DNA of 64,000 nt from Natrialba hulunbeirensis JCM 10989 (GTDB lineage: Archaea; Halobacteriota; Halobacteria; Halobacteriales; Natrialbaceae). How positions within the stretch are numbered: position 1 is the first letter of the stretch; every line of letters begins with the position of its first letter. The stretch lies in NCBI RefSeq assembly GCF_000337575.1, contig NZ_AOIM01000013.1, forward strand, positions 156,425 through 220,424, written 5' to 3'. The notes under the pieces were generated by a model that worked only from the letters and a program-made list of their open reading frames with translations, was not told the origin of the DNA and ran no database searches. This document shows, one piece after another, positions 16,188 through 24,627 of this stretch. Position numbers and translations under genes: made by a program.

Positions 16188-19100
16188 CTATTCAACCATG
16201 GTGTGAGACGGTACGCCAAGCTCGTCGAAAATCACCGAGAAGAGCTTTCGCTGAACCGTCCGGTGGTGTCGATAGAACGCCGCCGGTGAAATCGAGAGCA
16301 TCGACGCGATATCTTCACCAGAACGCTCGCGCGGCGATTCGAAGTAGCCGCTGTAGTACGCGAGTTGGACGACCTCGAGTTGCCTGTCGGTCAGCCGGTC
16401 GAGCAGTTCGGCGCGGAGATCCCGTGGCGTCGTCCGGTCGACTCGCCGCTTCGACCGCAGTTCGATGTCTGGGAAGGCTGTCGTCACGATATCGGTGCTG
16501 GCACCGGTGTCGGCACCCCCGCCGATGGTAGTGCCAGCAGTGGTATCAGAACCACCTTCGTCACCAGTACCAGCAGTACCACCTGCGCCACCAGCGCCAG
16601 CACCACCGCCCACATCGGCCGGCACGTCGACGACGACGCGAGTCGAATCGGGCGTCGCCCGAACACTGCGAAGGATGGCACCGTGGTCCGCGAGCGTGAG
16701 CGCTGGGAACGGCCGCGCGAGTTCGAGTTTGATCGTCCCGCCGCCCTCGCCGGTCGCGTTCGCGTTCGTGTTCGTGTTCGTATTCGTATTTGCACTTGCA
16801 CCACCACTCGTGCTCCCACGTCCCCCACGCTGGTGGTCGCTGACGACCTGCGCGTCGGTGACCGCGACGAGTTCAGTCGCCGCTGAGACGACATCGGCTG
16901 CCGGCGCCCCTTCGACCGAGGCGAACACCGTCGCGCCGTCTTCGTGCTGGCGAACGCCGCCGTCGAACGAGAGCGTACAATCCGCTCGCGTCGCGAGGCG
17001 GGTGAAAACGAAGCTCTCGTCGGCGACATCGAACTCGAGTCGCGTGTTCGCGTTCGAGAGGAGTGCGCGCTTGCGGTCGACCGCAGCGATAGCCGAGGCG
17101 ATCGTTTCGCCGAGTTCGGTGAGGACGGCTCGAGTGACGTCGTCGAAGGCGTCGGGGCGGTCCGCGTAGACGGTCAGCACGCCGTAGGAGAACTCGTCGT
17201 AGGAGAGCGGGACGCTGATAACCGACTGATACTCGCGAGCGAGCGCCTCGCTCCGCCAGGGCTGTTCACGCAGGTCGTCGACGACGTTGGAGACGACCGT
17301 TCCCTCGCGCGTGAGGGCGGTTCTGACGGCGGGTTCGCAGTCGTTGATGGACGCTTCGGTCGTAGCTGCAGTCTCCGCTGCTGACCCGTCTCCCGTGGCT
17401 CCGCCACCCGGCTGTGCGGGGAGCGAGAACGACACGCTATCGAGGTAGTCCCGCCCGCGATCCGTCCCACCGTGGGCGCGGGACTCGAGTCGCTCGCCGG
17501 ACGGATCGTCGGTACCGATCCAGGCGAACGAAAAGCGATCGGTGGCCGTCAGTCGGTCGCAGACGCCGTGTTCGATCTCGTCGCGCGTTTCGGCCTGGAC
17601 GAGTTCCTGGTCGATCTCGCGGATGATCTCGTTGATCTGGTTGAGACTGGTGAGCTGACGGTTCTGGTGTTTGAGTTCGCGATCGCGCTCCCGAAGCGTG
17701 CGCTCGCGTTCGACGCGGTCGAGCGCCGCCTCCGCCGTTGCCGCCAGCAGGTCCGTCACCTCGCTGGAGACCTCGTCGAAGACATCCGCCTCGGCCGAGC
17801 CGGCGACGAAGACACCGTGGTCACCGAGCGGGACGAACGCAGCGCTTCTGATCTCCGTCGTCGGATCGGCGAGTAACGGCGAGTCGTGGACGTCCGCCAG
17901 AAACCGGCTCTCGCCGTCGATAAAGACATCGCCGACGATGCTCTCGCCGACCTGTTTGGCTGAGAGCGGGCCGTGAAGCGCCGCCATCGAGTCCGAGCGT
18001 GCGGCCGGGCGAAGCACGTTCTCGTCGGTATCGAACAGGTAGATCGCACTCGCCTCGAGGTCGAGCACGTCCGTCGCGTCCTCGACGGTAACGGCCGCGA
18101 TTTCGCGATCCGTCTCGGCGTAGAGCAACTCGCGGGCGGTTCGGTGCAGCGCTGTCAGCGCCTCCTCGCGGCGCTTTCGGGTCGTAATATCACGACAGCT
18201 GTAGAGAAGCGTCCCGTCCTGAATCGAGACCTCACGGACGTTGACCAACAGGGTGTGCTCGCGACCCACCTTGTCCGTTGCCGTACACTCGATATTCGTG
18301 AGGACACCGTCCTCAGCGAGCTCCGCGCGGTCGAACAGGTCCGCGCCGAGGAGTTCGTCAATCGAGCCCATCTCGTGGATCTCGGCGTCCGTGTAGCCGA
18401 AGATGAAGTGCACGTTCGGGCAGACGTAGGTAAACTCGCCCTCGTCGTTCGTGATGAGGACCGTATCGGTCATATGATTGAGCGTCACCCGGTGGAGCTC
18501 CTCGGACTCGCGCAGGTCGGACTCGAGTGCCGCGCGCTCGGTGACGTCCGTCGCCCGGACGAGGATCGTCGTGACGCGGTCGCCGTCGGTGACCGGACGG
18601 ACGGTCAGGTCAAGCGTCTGGCGGCTACTTTCCGCTGTCTCAGCAGTGTCCGCTGGTCTGTCATCCCCGTCGTTCGGCCGCTCACGTGTAACCTCCCGCC
18701 GTACTACCTGGCCGCTCGCAGCTTCTTCGACGGCCTGGTGGATCGTCTCCCGACAGTCCTCGAGTTGGTCCCACGAGGCGAGCGACCAGAGGTCGCGCCC
18801 GCGAACGTCGGACGGCGTCGCGTCGAGGTCGGCGAGCGCAGCCTCGTTCGCCTGTCGGACCGCGCCGTCGGGGTCCAGGACCCAGCCGTACGCCGACGGA
18901 TCGTCGAAGATGGCCTCGAACTGGCGGGCCTGCTCTCGGCGTCGGTTTCGTTTCCCAGTTCGCGACAGGACTCCTTCGACGACGGCCAAGAGCGCGGTAT
19001 TCGAGTCGTAGGAGGGATCCAGATCTGGGTCTAGGTCTGGGTCTGGGTCTGAATCTGAATCTGGATCAGGTCCTGATGTTGAACCCGCATCAGCATCCAC

Positions 19101-19577
19101 ATCCGCACCCACATCCACATTCACGTCCGGTTCGCCAACACGCGGAACGTACTCAGTACACCCGGCCGCGGCTACTGCTCGCGCGAGTACACCATCCCCT
19201 TCGCCTGCCCCCGGCGAGAGAACGACCGGGATCTCGTCCCCGCCGTCACTCGGCGCGTCGCGCTCTCCAACCCCCGGTTCACAACCTCCATGTTCTATGT
19301 CGCGCTCTCGGATCGACTCGAGTACCCCCAGTCCTGATCCGTCGGGAAGGTCGGCCGCCGTCACCACGCAATCGACGCCGCCGACACCGTCGACACCGCC
19401 GGCCGCGTGCCGGTCGAGCCACTCGAGTGCAGCGGTCGCCGTCGGGACCGACTCGATGGTCGCTTCAGCGAGTGGTCCGCTCCACGCGGAGACGAGGGAG
19501 TCGAACTCGGTCGCGAGCGCAGAGCCGACGACGAGCAGCCGTGGCGGGGGCGCGTCGACAGTCCGTGTGGTATGCAT
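16188..19577 (-). CDS. Multi-sensor Bat-type (bacterio-opsin activator-like) regulator
   Basis: 1129 residues from the ATG at 19577. Order of parts: a receiver-like N-terminus (RLLVVGSALATEF...DCVVTAADLPDGSGLGVLE), an Asp-rich linker, a PAS domain starting at FEAIFDDPSAYGWVLDPDGA, a second PAS with FGYTDAEIHEMGS, two GAF-type domains, a bacterio-opsin activator sensor domain, and a C-terminal HTH-10 with LTDRQLEVVQLAYYSGYFES and IASMLSISPAAFYRHHRTVQ. No kinase core is present, so signals probably reach DNA directly. Linkers include hexamer-encoded tracts such as NTNTNTNTNANA and DPDPDLDPDLDP. An upstream Pro/Ser-rich extension of the frame lacks family character and is excluded. Ligand and regulon unknown. 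Confidence 0.87.
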   Translation of the reverse strand: MHTTRTVDAPPPRLLVVGSALATEFDSLVSAWSGPLAEATIESVPTATAALEWLDRHAAGGVDGVGGVDCVVTAADLPDGSGLGVLESIRERDIEHGGCEPGVGERDAPSDGGDEIPVVLSPGAGEGDGVLARAVAAAGCTEYVPRVGEPDVNVDVGADVDADAGSTSGPDPDSDSDPDPDLDPDLDPSYDSNTALLAVVEGVLSRTGKRNRRREQARQFEAIFDDPSAYGWVLDPDGAVRQANEAALADLDATPSDVRGRDLWSLASWDQLEDCRETIHQAVEEAASGQVVRREVTRERPNDGDDRPADTAETAESSRQTLDLTVRPVTDGDRVTTILVRATDVTERAALESDLRESEELHRVTLNHMTDTVLITNDEGEFTYVCPNVHFIFGYTDAEIHEMGSIDELLGADLFDRAELAEDGVLTNIECTATDKVGREHTLLVNVREVSIQDGTLLYSCRDITTRKRREEALTALHRTARELLYAETDREIAAVTVEDATDVLDLEASAIYLFDTDENVLRPAARSDSMAALHGPLSAKQVGESIVGDVFIDGESRFLADVHDSPLLADPTTEIRSAAFVPLGDHGVFVAGSAEADVFDEVSSEVTDLLAATAEAALDRVERERTLRERDRELKHQNRQLTSLNQINEIIREIDQELVQAETRDEIEHGVCDRLTATDRFSFAWIGTDDPSGERLESRAHGGTDRGRDYLDSVSFSLPAQPGGGATGDGSAAETAATTEASINDCEPAVRTALTREGTVVSNVVDDLREQPWRSEALAREYQSVISVPLSYDEFSYGVLTVYADRPDAFDDVTRAVLTELGETIASAIAAVDRKRALLSNANTRLEFDVADESFVFTRLATRADCTLSFDGGVRQHEDGATVFASVEGAPAADVVSAATELVAVTDAQVVSDHQRGGRGSTSGGASANTNTNTNTNANATGEGGGTIKLELARPFPALTLADHGAILRSVRATPDSTRVVVDVPADVGGGAGAGGAGGTAGTGDEGGSDTTAGTTIGGGADTGASTDIVTTAFPDIELRSKRRVDRTTPRDLRAELLDRLTDRQLEVVQLAYYSGYFESPRERSGEDIASMLSISPAAFYRHHRTVQRKLFSVIFDELGVPSHTMVE

Positions 19578-19685
19578 TCGATGGGAATACGTGACACGGG
19601 TGAGTGAAAGCATCGGTTCGCAGGTTTGCAGCAGCGATCGTGGCGAGGGGTACATCAACCGGAACCGATCTATCAGGAAGACTGA

Positions 19686-19790
19686 CTCGGACGGCGAGGA
19701 CGGCGAAGGCGGGGAGGACAGCGAAGGTAGCGAAGGTGGCGAAGGCGGCGAAAACGGCGAACAGCGGCGGCGAGCGCGAGCGGTACTGGG
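19686..19790. repeat. GGCGAAGGC-type low-complexity tract
   Basis: Imperfect hexamer/nonamer repeats of the type GGCGAAGGC, GGTAGCGAAGGT and GGCGAAAACGGC run for about 100 bp between the YihY-type gene stop side and the multi-sensor regulator start. A strong purine bias on the plus strand is visible. No gene is supported here. Confidence 0.6.
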
Positions 19791-19824
19791 AGACAGTAGC
19801 CCAGAATGGAAAGGATGAGCACCA

Positions 19825-20730
19825 CTACACGTCGGTCGGCACTGCATCCTGGACGGGTTCCCACTCCTCGTCAGGATCCACCCGACCTGCCCGAACGGCG
19901 TTGAGAATAGCCCCGAGCAGCAGGCAGAAGCCGCCGAAGTAGACCCACGTCAGGATCAAGAGCACGGCACCAGCGATTCCGAACAGTGCAACGCTCTCGG
20001 ATGTCGCGACGTAGAGCCGGAACCCAAGCGCCAGCACCGTCCAGGAGAGCGCCGCGAAGGCCGTCCCCGGAAGCACCTCGCGGGCCGAAACGTCTGCCTG
20101 CGGAAACAGGTAGTACATCGGGAAGAAGAGCACGGTGAGAAGTCCCAGAAGGACGATACTGCTGATGAGCGTCGCCGCCACGCCGCCGACGAAGACAGAA
20201 ACGCTGACGCCGACGACGCTGACCAGCGCGACGCCAAGTGCGACCGTCACGGTCAGCAACGCGGTGTTGAGCGCCGTCACGATCGTCACCGTCATCGCAC
20301 TGCCAACGTAGGACTGGTCCTTTCGAGAGCCGTAGATTCCCGTAAACGCGCTGTTGACCGCCTGAAAGAGCCGTGCGGCACTCCACAGCAAGATTGCCAG
20401 CGCGAGCACACCAGCCCGGGCCAGGTCGACGCCTGCATCGCCGGCCACCTCGCTTGCATCGGATGTGAGCATCCCCTCCAGGCCGGCCGCCTCCTCGATC
20501 ATCTCGAGGAGGGGCTCAAGTGCGTCGACGAGCGTCATGCCGACGAGTAGGAGGATCACCAGCGGAACGAGCGTGTTGAACGCGTGGTAGGCGAGTCCCG
20601 CGGCGGTGACGCTGATCTGGCGTTTGCGTGCGACTGCAGCGACAGCGCGGGCGAGTGCGAGGGGAGAGGTGGATCCGGGATCGGCTGGTGAGTCGGATGC
20701 GGGTGCACTCGAGTCGCTGCCAGAGGACAT
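19825..20730 (-). CDS. YihY/virulence factor BrkB family membrane protein
   Basis: 301 residues with about six membrane segments, including LVPLVILLLVGMTLVDALEP, VTIVTALNTALLTVTVALGV and LISSIVLLGLLTVLFFPMYY. Family hallmarks of YihY/BrkB (once wrongly called ribonuclease BN) are AAGLAYHAFNTLVPL near the N-terminus, WSAARLFQAVNSAFTGIYG in the middle and TWVYFGGFCLLLGAILNAV near the end. The N-terminal 25 residues are Ser/Pro/Asp-rich and cytoplasmic. Function is not established for the family. Probably monocistronic. Confidence 0.88.
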   Translation of the reverse strand: MSSGSDSSAPASDSPADPGSTSPLALARAVAAVARKRQISVTAAGLAYHAFNTLVPLVILLLVGMTLVDALEPLLEMIEEAAGLEGMLTSDASEVAGDAGVDLARAGVLALAILLWSAARLFQAVNSAFTGIYGSRKDQSYVGSAMTVTIVTALNTALLTVTVALGVALVSVVGVSVSVFVGGVAATLISSIVLLGLLTVLFFPMYYLFPQADVSAREVLPGTAFAALSWTVLALGFRLYVATSESVALFGIAGAVLLILTWVYFGGFCLLLGAILNAVRAGRVDPDEEWEPVQDAVPTDV

Positions 20731-20875
20731 GGCTGTCAGAAGCAGACAACGGTGGGGCAGAAGTGGTTGGTGGTGGTGACAGTGGGTGTTGATGCTGGCG
20801 CTGGCGTCAGTGCTAGTGCTGATATTGGTGCTGGCGCTGCGACTCGGGCTGTCTGTCCGTAGCCGGAGATGACGC

Positions 20876-21082
20876 TCACTCGTTGTGGACGACCGACTGG
20901 ACGTGACCGACGACGCCGCTTTTCAGTTCGACCTTCGGGCCGGCCGGATCGTCCTCGTAGATCGTCCCGATTTCACCGATGATCGGTTCCTGGTCCTCGG
21001 ATTCAACGTCTTGGTCGCCCTGGACGATTTCGACGGTGATTCCCTGGCGGAGTTCCTCCGCGGTTGGCCGATCGCTGGACAT
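20876..21082 (-). CDS. YwbE-type small protein (DUF2196)
   Basis: A 68-residue protein starting MSSDRPTAEELRQGITVEIV and ending with the conserved YwbE block: GEIGTIYEDD, KVELKSGVVGHV and QSVV. The family is a small KOW/SH3-like beta fold of unknown role, often with a preference for nucleic-acid contexts. The ATG at 21082 is the only sensible start; the same frame stays open upstream but lies antisense to msrB and is not coding. It is followed downstream by a low-complexity GCTGGCGCT spacer. Confidence 0.8.
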   Translation of the reverse strand: MSSDRPTAEELRQGITVEIVQGDQDVESEDQEPIIGEIGTIYEDDPAGPKVELKSGVVGHVQSVVHNE

Positions 21083-21172
21083 GGACGAAGGTGGGATAGG
21101 TCGCTCGAAAAGGGTGGTGCCTGCGCTTGCGTTCGCGTTGTCAGGGTGGAGTGAAACGGCTTCGCCTTCAGT

Positions 21173-21222
21173 TCTCGGTCTGGGTCTCGGTCTCGGTCTT
21201 GGTCTCAGATCTCGGTCTCGGC
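21173..21222. repeat. GGTCTC hexanucleotide repeat tract
   Basis: About 50 bp of near-perfect TCGGTC/GGTCTC hexamers (TCTCGGTCTGGGTCTCGGTC, then more copies with two changes) lie between ywbE and msrB. The tract is intergenic here, unlike similar hexamer tracts that lie inside genes elsewhere in the window. Confidence 0.7.
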
Positions 21223-21245
21223 TTTCGACTCCCGGCCGACAGCCC

Positions 21246-21689
21246 CTAGTCCTTGGTCTCCTCGTCCTCGAAATCCAGCGCGACCGAGTTGATACAGTAG
21301 CGCTTGCCGGTCGGCTCTGGCCCGTCCTCGAAGACGTGGCCGAGGTGGCCGTCGCAGTTGGCACAGAGCACTTCCGTGCGCTGCATCCCATGGCTAGTGT
21401 CGCGTCGCGTCTCGATCCGGTCGTCGTCGACGTCGTAGAAGCTCGGCCACCCACAGCCGGAGTCGTACTTCGTGTCGCCGTCGAACAGCTCAGCCCCGCA
21501 GCCGGCACACTCGTAACTACCGTCGGCCTTGTGGTCGACGTACTCGCCGCTGAAGGGGGCCTCGGTGCCCGCTTCACGGAGGACTCGGTACTCCTCCTCG
21601 TCGAGTTCCGCGCGCCACTCCGCGTCGCTCTTGTCGTCCGTCGGTCGCTGTTCCGACGCTGCTGCACGCTCGTGGTCGTCGTTTCCCAT
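21246..21689 (-). CDS. msrB: Peptide-methionine (R)-S-oxide reductase
   Basis: 147 residues of the SelR/MsrB fold, which reduces R-methionine sulfoxide in proteins. Two zinc CxxC pairs are seen in [11 protein letters not shown] and [14 protein letters not shown]. The active-site region is [13 protein letters not shown] with the catalytic cysteine. GWPSFYD and HGMQRTEV are the usual substrate-side motifs. The start at ATG 21689 yields an acidic 40-residue lead before [15 protein letters not shown] cytosolic repair enzyme. Its neighbours YwbE and a small zinc finger are not obviously linked. Confidence 0.93.
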   Translation of the reverse strand: MGNDDHERAAASEQRPTDDKSDAEWRAELDEEEYRVLREAGTEAPFSGEYVDHKADGSYECAGCGAELFDGDTKYDSGCGWPSFYDVDDDRIETRRDTSHGMQRTEVLCANCDGHLGHVFEDGPEPTGKRYCINSVALDFEDEETKD

Positions 21690-21809
21690 ACGCCTAGCAA
21701 GAACTGAGACGGCCAAGAGTCTGTTGTAACACGACGTCGGTACGCCGGTACGATGCTCGCGAGTGGGACAGTTCTGCGTCGACTGTTGTGCGACCCAACG
21801 TGTCTACGA

Positions 21810-21971
21810 CTACCTGCTCGTGATGACGTCCGTGCTCTCGCAGTCTGGACACTGCGTCATACGGCCGAGTTTCGGGACGGTGATTCGGTGCCACTGGTCG
21901 TCCCCGCCGGGGGCTTCGAAGCCACATCGACGGCATCGCGACTGGCCGTGGGATGTTGGTGTGCTGGCCAT
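21810..21971 (-). CDS. Small four-cysteine zinc-finger protein
   Basis: 53 residues from the ATG at 21971. CRRCGFEAPGGDDQWHRI and QCPDCESTDVITSR supply two CxxC pairs about 27 residues apart, a zinc-ribbon layout common among haloarchaeal microproteins. The middle segment has VPKLGRM. There is no signal peptide. It might bind nucleic acid or a protein partner, but function is unknown. The frame stays open further upstream without a better start. Confidence 0.65.
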   Translation of the reverse strand: MASTPTSHGQSRCRRCGFEAPGGDDQWHRITVPKLGRMTQCPDCESTDVITSR

Positions 21972-22135
21972 GTGTGACAGTATGACAAAAGCAGCCATAT
22001 AGGTTGGTACTATCACGCACACTGATAGGCAAGCAGAGGCTGGACGACAGTGTGTTGCACCATGTACTCAAACGTGGCTCGCAACGCTAGCCGAAGACAC
22101 ACACCTTCACAGTGGTCGACCGCCAACTCGTCCCA

Positions 22136-23431
22136 ATGACTGTTTCCCAGACCGTCGAACTCGAGGGCCACATCATCGACTCCGGGTCGATGGGCCACTG
22201 TTTCGGGGCCGTCATGGAGATGGGCGGCGAGTTCGAAGTCGAAGAGTTCGAAGTCGGCCGTCACAAGCACGACGAGACGTACTGCCGGATGACCGTCACC
22301 GCGGACACGCCGGCGGACCTCCGGGCGATCCTGCACGAACTCAACCAGCAGGGGGCGACCGTCGCCGACCCACGGGACGCAACGATCGAGCCTGCGCCGG
22401 ACGATCAGGTCGTTCCGGTCGACTTCTACTCGACGACGAACCACCCTACCTACGTCCGCGTCGACGGCGACTGGGTGGAGGTCGAGGATATCGAGATGGA
22501 TTGTGCGCTCGTGGTCGAGCGAAACGAGGGCGACGGGGAGAGCAGTGGCGACGATGGCAGCGACGGCGGCGACGGCGGCGACGGCAACGAACCACGCGTC
22601 CACACCAAAGTCCTCAACGCCGTCGAGGAGGGCGACCTCGTCGTCACCGGCGAGAGCGGCATCCGCGTCGAACCACCCGAACGCCCGCGCAACGGCGGCG
22701 GTTCCTTCGGCTTCATGCAAGGCGGCGTCTCCAGCGAACGGCCGTCTAAATCACTGATCGAGGAAATCGCCGACGAGATGCGCGACGTGCGCGAGAACGA
22801 CGGCACCGTGCTCGCCGTCTGTGGTCCCGCCATCGTCCACTCCGGTGGCCGCGACGCACTCGCTGAACTCGTACACGAGGGCTACGTCGACGCGATCAGC
22901 GCGGGCAACGGCTTCGCCGTCCACGACCTGGAGCGAGACCTCTACGGCACCTCCCTCGGCGTCGACACCGAGAGTCTCGAACACCCGCGCAAGGGACACA
23001 AACACCACATCTACACGATCAGCGAAATCGTCCGCCACGGCGGCATCCCGGAGGCCGTCGACGCCGGCGTCGTCGACGAGGGCGTGATGTACGAGTGTGT
23101 CCAAAACGACGTTCCCTACGTGCTTGCGGGCTCGATCCGCGACGACGGCCCACTGCCGGACACCATCACCGACGCGATCGAGGCACAGGACGCGATCCGA
23201 AAGCAGGCCCAAGACGCCGACCTCGTGCTCATGCTCTCGACACTCTTGCACTCCGTCGCCGTCGGCAACTGCCTCCCCTCGACGACCAAAACCGTCTGCG
23301 TCGACATCAATCCCGCAACCGTCACCCAGCTGCTCGACCGCGGCAGCGCCCAGGCCATCGGCCTCGTCACCGATATCGGCGCGTTCCTCCCGATGCTCAC
23401 TGACGAACTACTCGAGTCCGACTCGAAGTGA
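22136..23431 (+). CDS. LOR/SDH-type enzyme of the TIGR00300 family, putative ornithine cyclodeaminase
   Basis: 431 residues. The N-terminal part (VELEGHIIDSGSMGHCFGAV, VGRHKHDETYCRMTV) matches the conserved LOR/SDH region. The C-terminal part has a Rossmann-like NAD site with VLAVCGPAIVHSGGRDAL, ISAGNGFAVHDLE and HKHHIYTISEIVRHGG, ending TKTVCVDINPATVTQLLDRG. Relatives include the C-terminal half of cyanobacterial ArgZ/AgrE, which carries ornithine cyclodeaminase activity, so ornithine to proline is the likely reaction. A DG-rich insert (about 125-150) with DGSDGGDGGDGNEP separates the two parts. The start is ATG 22136. Confidence 0.82.
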   Translation: MTVSQTVELEGHIIDSGSMGHCFGAVMEMGGEFEVEEFEVGRHKHDETYCRMTVTADTPADLRAILHELNQQGATVADPRDATIEPAPDDQVVPVDFYSTTNHPTYVRVDGDWVEVEDIEMDCALVVERNEGDGESSGDDGSDGGDGGDGNEPRVHTKVLNAVEEGDLVVTGESGIRVEPPERPRNGGGSFGFMQGGVSSERPSKSLIEEIADEMRDVRENDGTVLAVCGPAIVHSGGRDALAELVHEGYVDAISAGNGFAVHDLERDLYGTSLGVDTESLEHPRKGHKHHIYTISEIVRHGGIPEAVDAGVVDEGVMYECVQNDVPYVLAGSIRDDGPLPDTITDAIEAQDAIRKQAQDADLVLMLSTLLHSVAVGNCLPSTTKTVCVDINPATVTQLLDRGSAQAIGLVTDIGAFLPMLTDELLESDSK

Positions 23432-23506
23432 ATACCCCAGAGTGCCAGCCGACGAGTCTCTGATCCTCGGTCTGACTGTTCATCGAACTGCAGTCAGGGC
23501 AAGGTA

Positions 23507-23514
23507 TTTTATAT
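23507..23514 (+). promoter_or_regulatory. TATA-like box of crtB
   Basis: TTTTATAT inside AAGGTATTTTATATCG lies 83-90 bp before the crtB ATG, predicting a leader of about 55-60 nt. The start codon is preceded directly by GGAGG (23592-23596) and a second CGGAGG at 23587-23592. A conventional Shine-Dalgarno element on a leadered message is therefore possible, although the first one is unusually close. Confidence 0.45.
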
Positions 23515-23596
23515 CGTACTGTGGTATCTCGTATCCATCACCTGTCAGCGGCCAGTGGGTCGGGACCGACGCCTGTGATCGTGAGACGGAGGGAGG

Positions 23597-24553
23597 ATGC
23601 AACAGGAACATATCGACGCCAGCAAGCAGATTCAGCAACGGACCGGAAAGACGTTTTACCTCGCAACCAAATTCCTGCCCCAGCGTGTTCGCCACGCGAC
23701 GCACGTCCTGTACGCCTTCTTCCGCATCGCCGACGAAATCGTCGACGACGCTGCGGGCGTGCCCCCTGAAACCCAGCGCGCCGAACTCGAGTCCCTCCGC
23801 GCACAGGCGCTCGGCGAGACTGACCCCGAGGACCCGGTCCTCGAAGCGTTCCAGACGCTCCGTGAGCGCTACGAGATTCCGGACGAAGAGATCAACGTCT
23901 TCATCGACGCGATGGCGACCGACATCACGACGAGTCGCTACGAAACCGCCGCCGAACTCGACGACTATATGCGCGGCTCCGCGGCCGCCGTCGGCGTCAT
24001 GATGACCGCGATCATGGAACCCGAGTTCCCCGAAACGGCCCGTCCACACGCCATCAAACTCGGCGAAGCCTTCCAGCTGACCAACTTTCTGCGCGACGTG
24101 CGCGAAGACATCCTCGACCGCGACCGAATCTACCTCCCGCAAGAAACCCTCCGCAAACACGGTGTGTCCGACGCACAGATCGAGGCACTCGAGTTCGACG
24201 AGTCGTTCGCGACGGCGATGGCGGAGGAGTTACAGCGGACGGAGGCACGATACCGTGAGGGTGTGGCGGGAATTCGCTATTTGCCGGACGATTGCCAGTT
24301 CCCGGTGCTCGTCGCGGCGGTGCTCTACGCGGAGCATCACGCGCTGATTCGTGCGCAGGGGTACGACGTGCTCACCTCGGAGCCGTCGCTGTCGACGGCG
24401 CGAAAGCTTCGGTGTGTTCTTCAGACGCGCTGGCACTGGCAGTGGAACCGGGATCCGGAGGCGGTATTTCAGCGCGTTTCGGCCGTTCCCGCTGCTGACG
24501 CGAGCAGGGAGACGAGACACAGCGAACACGGTGAGCGGACGCCGATTCAGTGA
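23597..24553 (+). CDS. crtB: Phytoene synthase
   Basis: 318-residue squalene/phytoene synthase family enzyme that condenses two geranylgeranyl diphosphates to phytoene, the first committed step to bacterioruberin. The two Asp-rich substrate-Mg motifs are YAFFRIADEIVDD at about 40-52 and FLRDVREDILDRDRIYLP at about 164-181. Other family residues are TFYLATKFLP and EAFQLTNFLRDV. The C-terminal 25 residues are variable. It is convergent with the membrane-protein gene and close to the crtD-lyeJ-cruF genes, forming a carotenoid locus. Confidence 0.93.
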   Translation: MQQEHIDASKQIQQRTGKTFYLATKFLPQRVRHATHVLYAFFRIADEIVDDAAGVPPETQRAELESLRAQALGETDPEDPVLEAFQTLRERYEIPDEEINVFIDAMATDITTSRYETAAELDDYMRGSAAAVGVMMTAIMEPEFPETARPHAIKLGEAFQLTNFLRDVREDILDRDRIYLPQETLRKHGVSDAQIEALEFDESFATAMAEELQRTEARYREGVAGIRYLPDDCQFPVLVAAVLYAEHHALIRAQGYDVLTSEPSLSTARKLRCVLQTRWHWQWNRDPEAVFQRVSAVPAADASRETRHSEHGERTPIQ

Positions 24554-24627
24554 CAGCGACAGGGACAACGAGACCCGACCGACTCGAGTGGGACGAGAAC
24601 AGTCGAGCGGGGCGAACCGCAGTCGAG

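Noticed and set aside
19578-19847. N-terminal extension of the multi-sensor regulator
   Set aside because: The frame continues but is Pro/Ser-rich and derives from the intergenic GGCGAAGGC tract; the ATG at 19577 begins recognisable sensor sequence.
20790-20860. Box C/D-like strings (TGATG ... CTGA) in the low-complexity spacer
   Set aside because: The matches are in a GCTGGCGCT repeat and lack a conserved guide arrangement, so no sRNA can be claimed.
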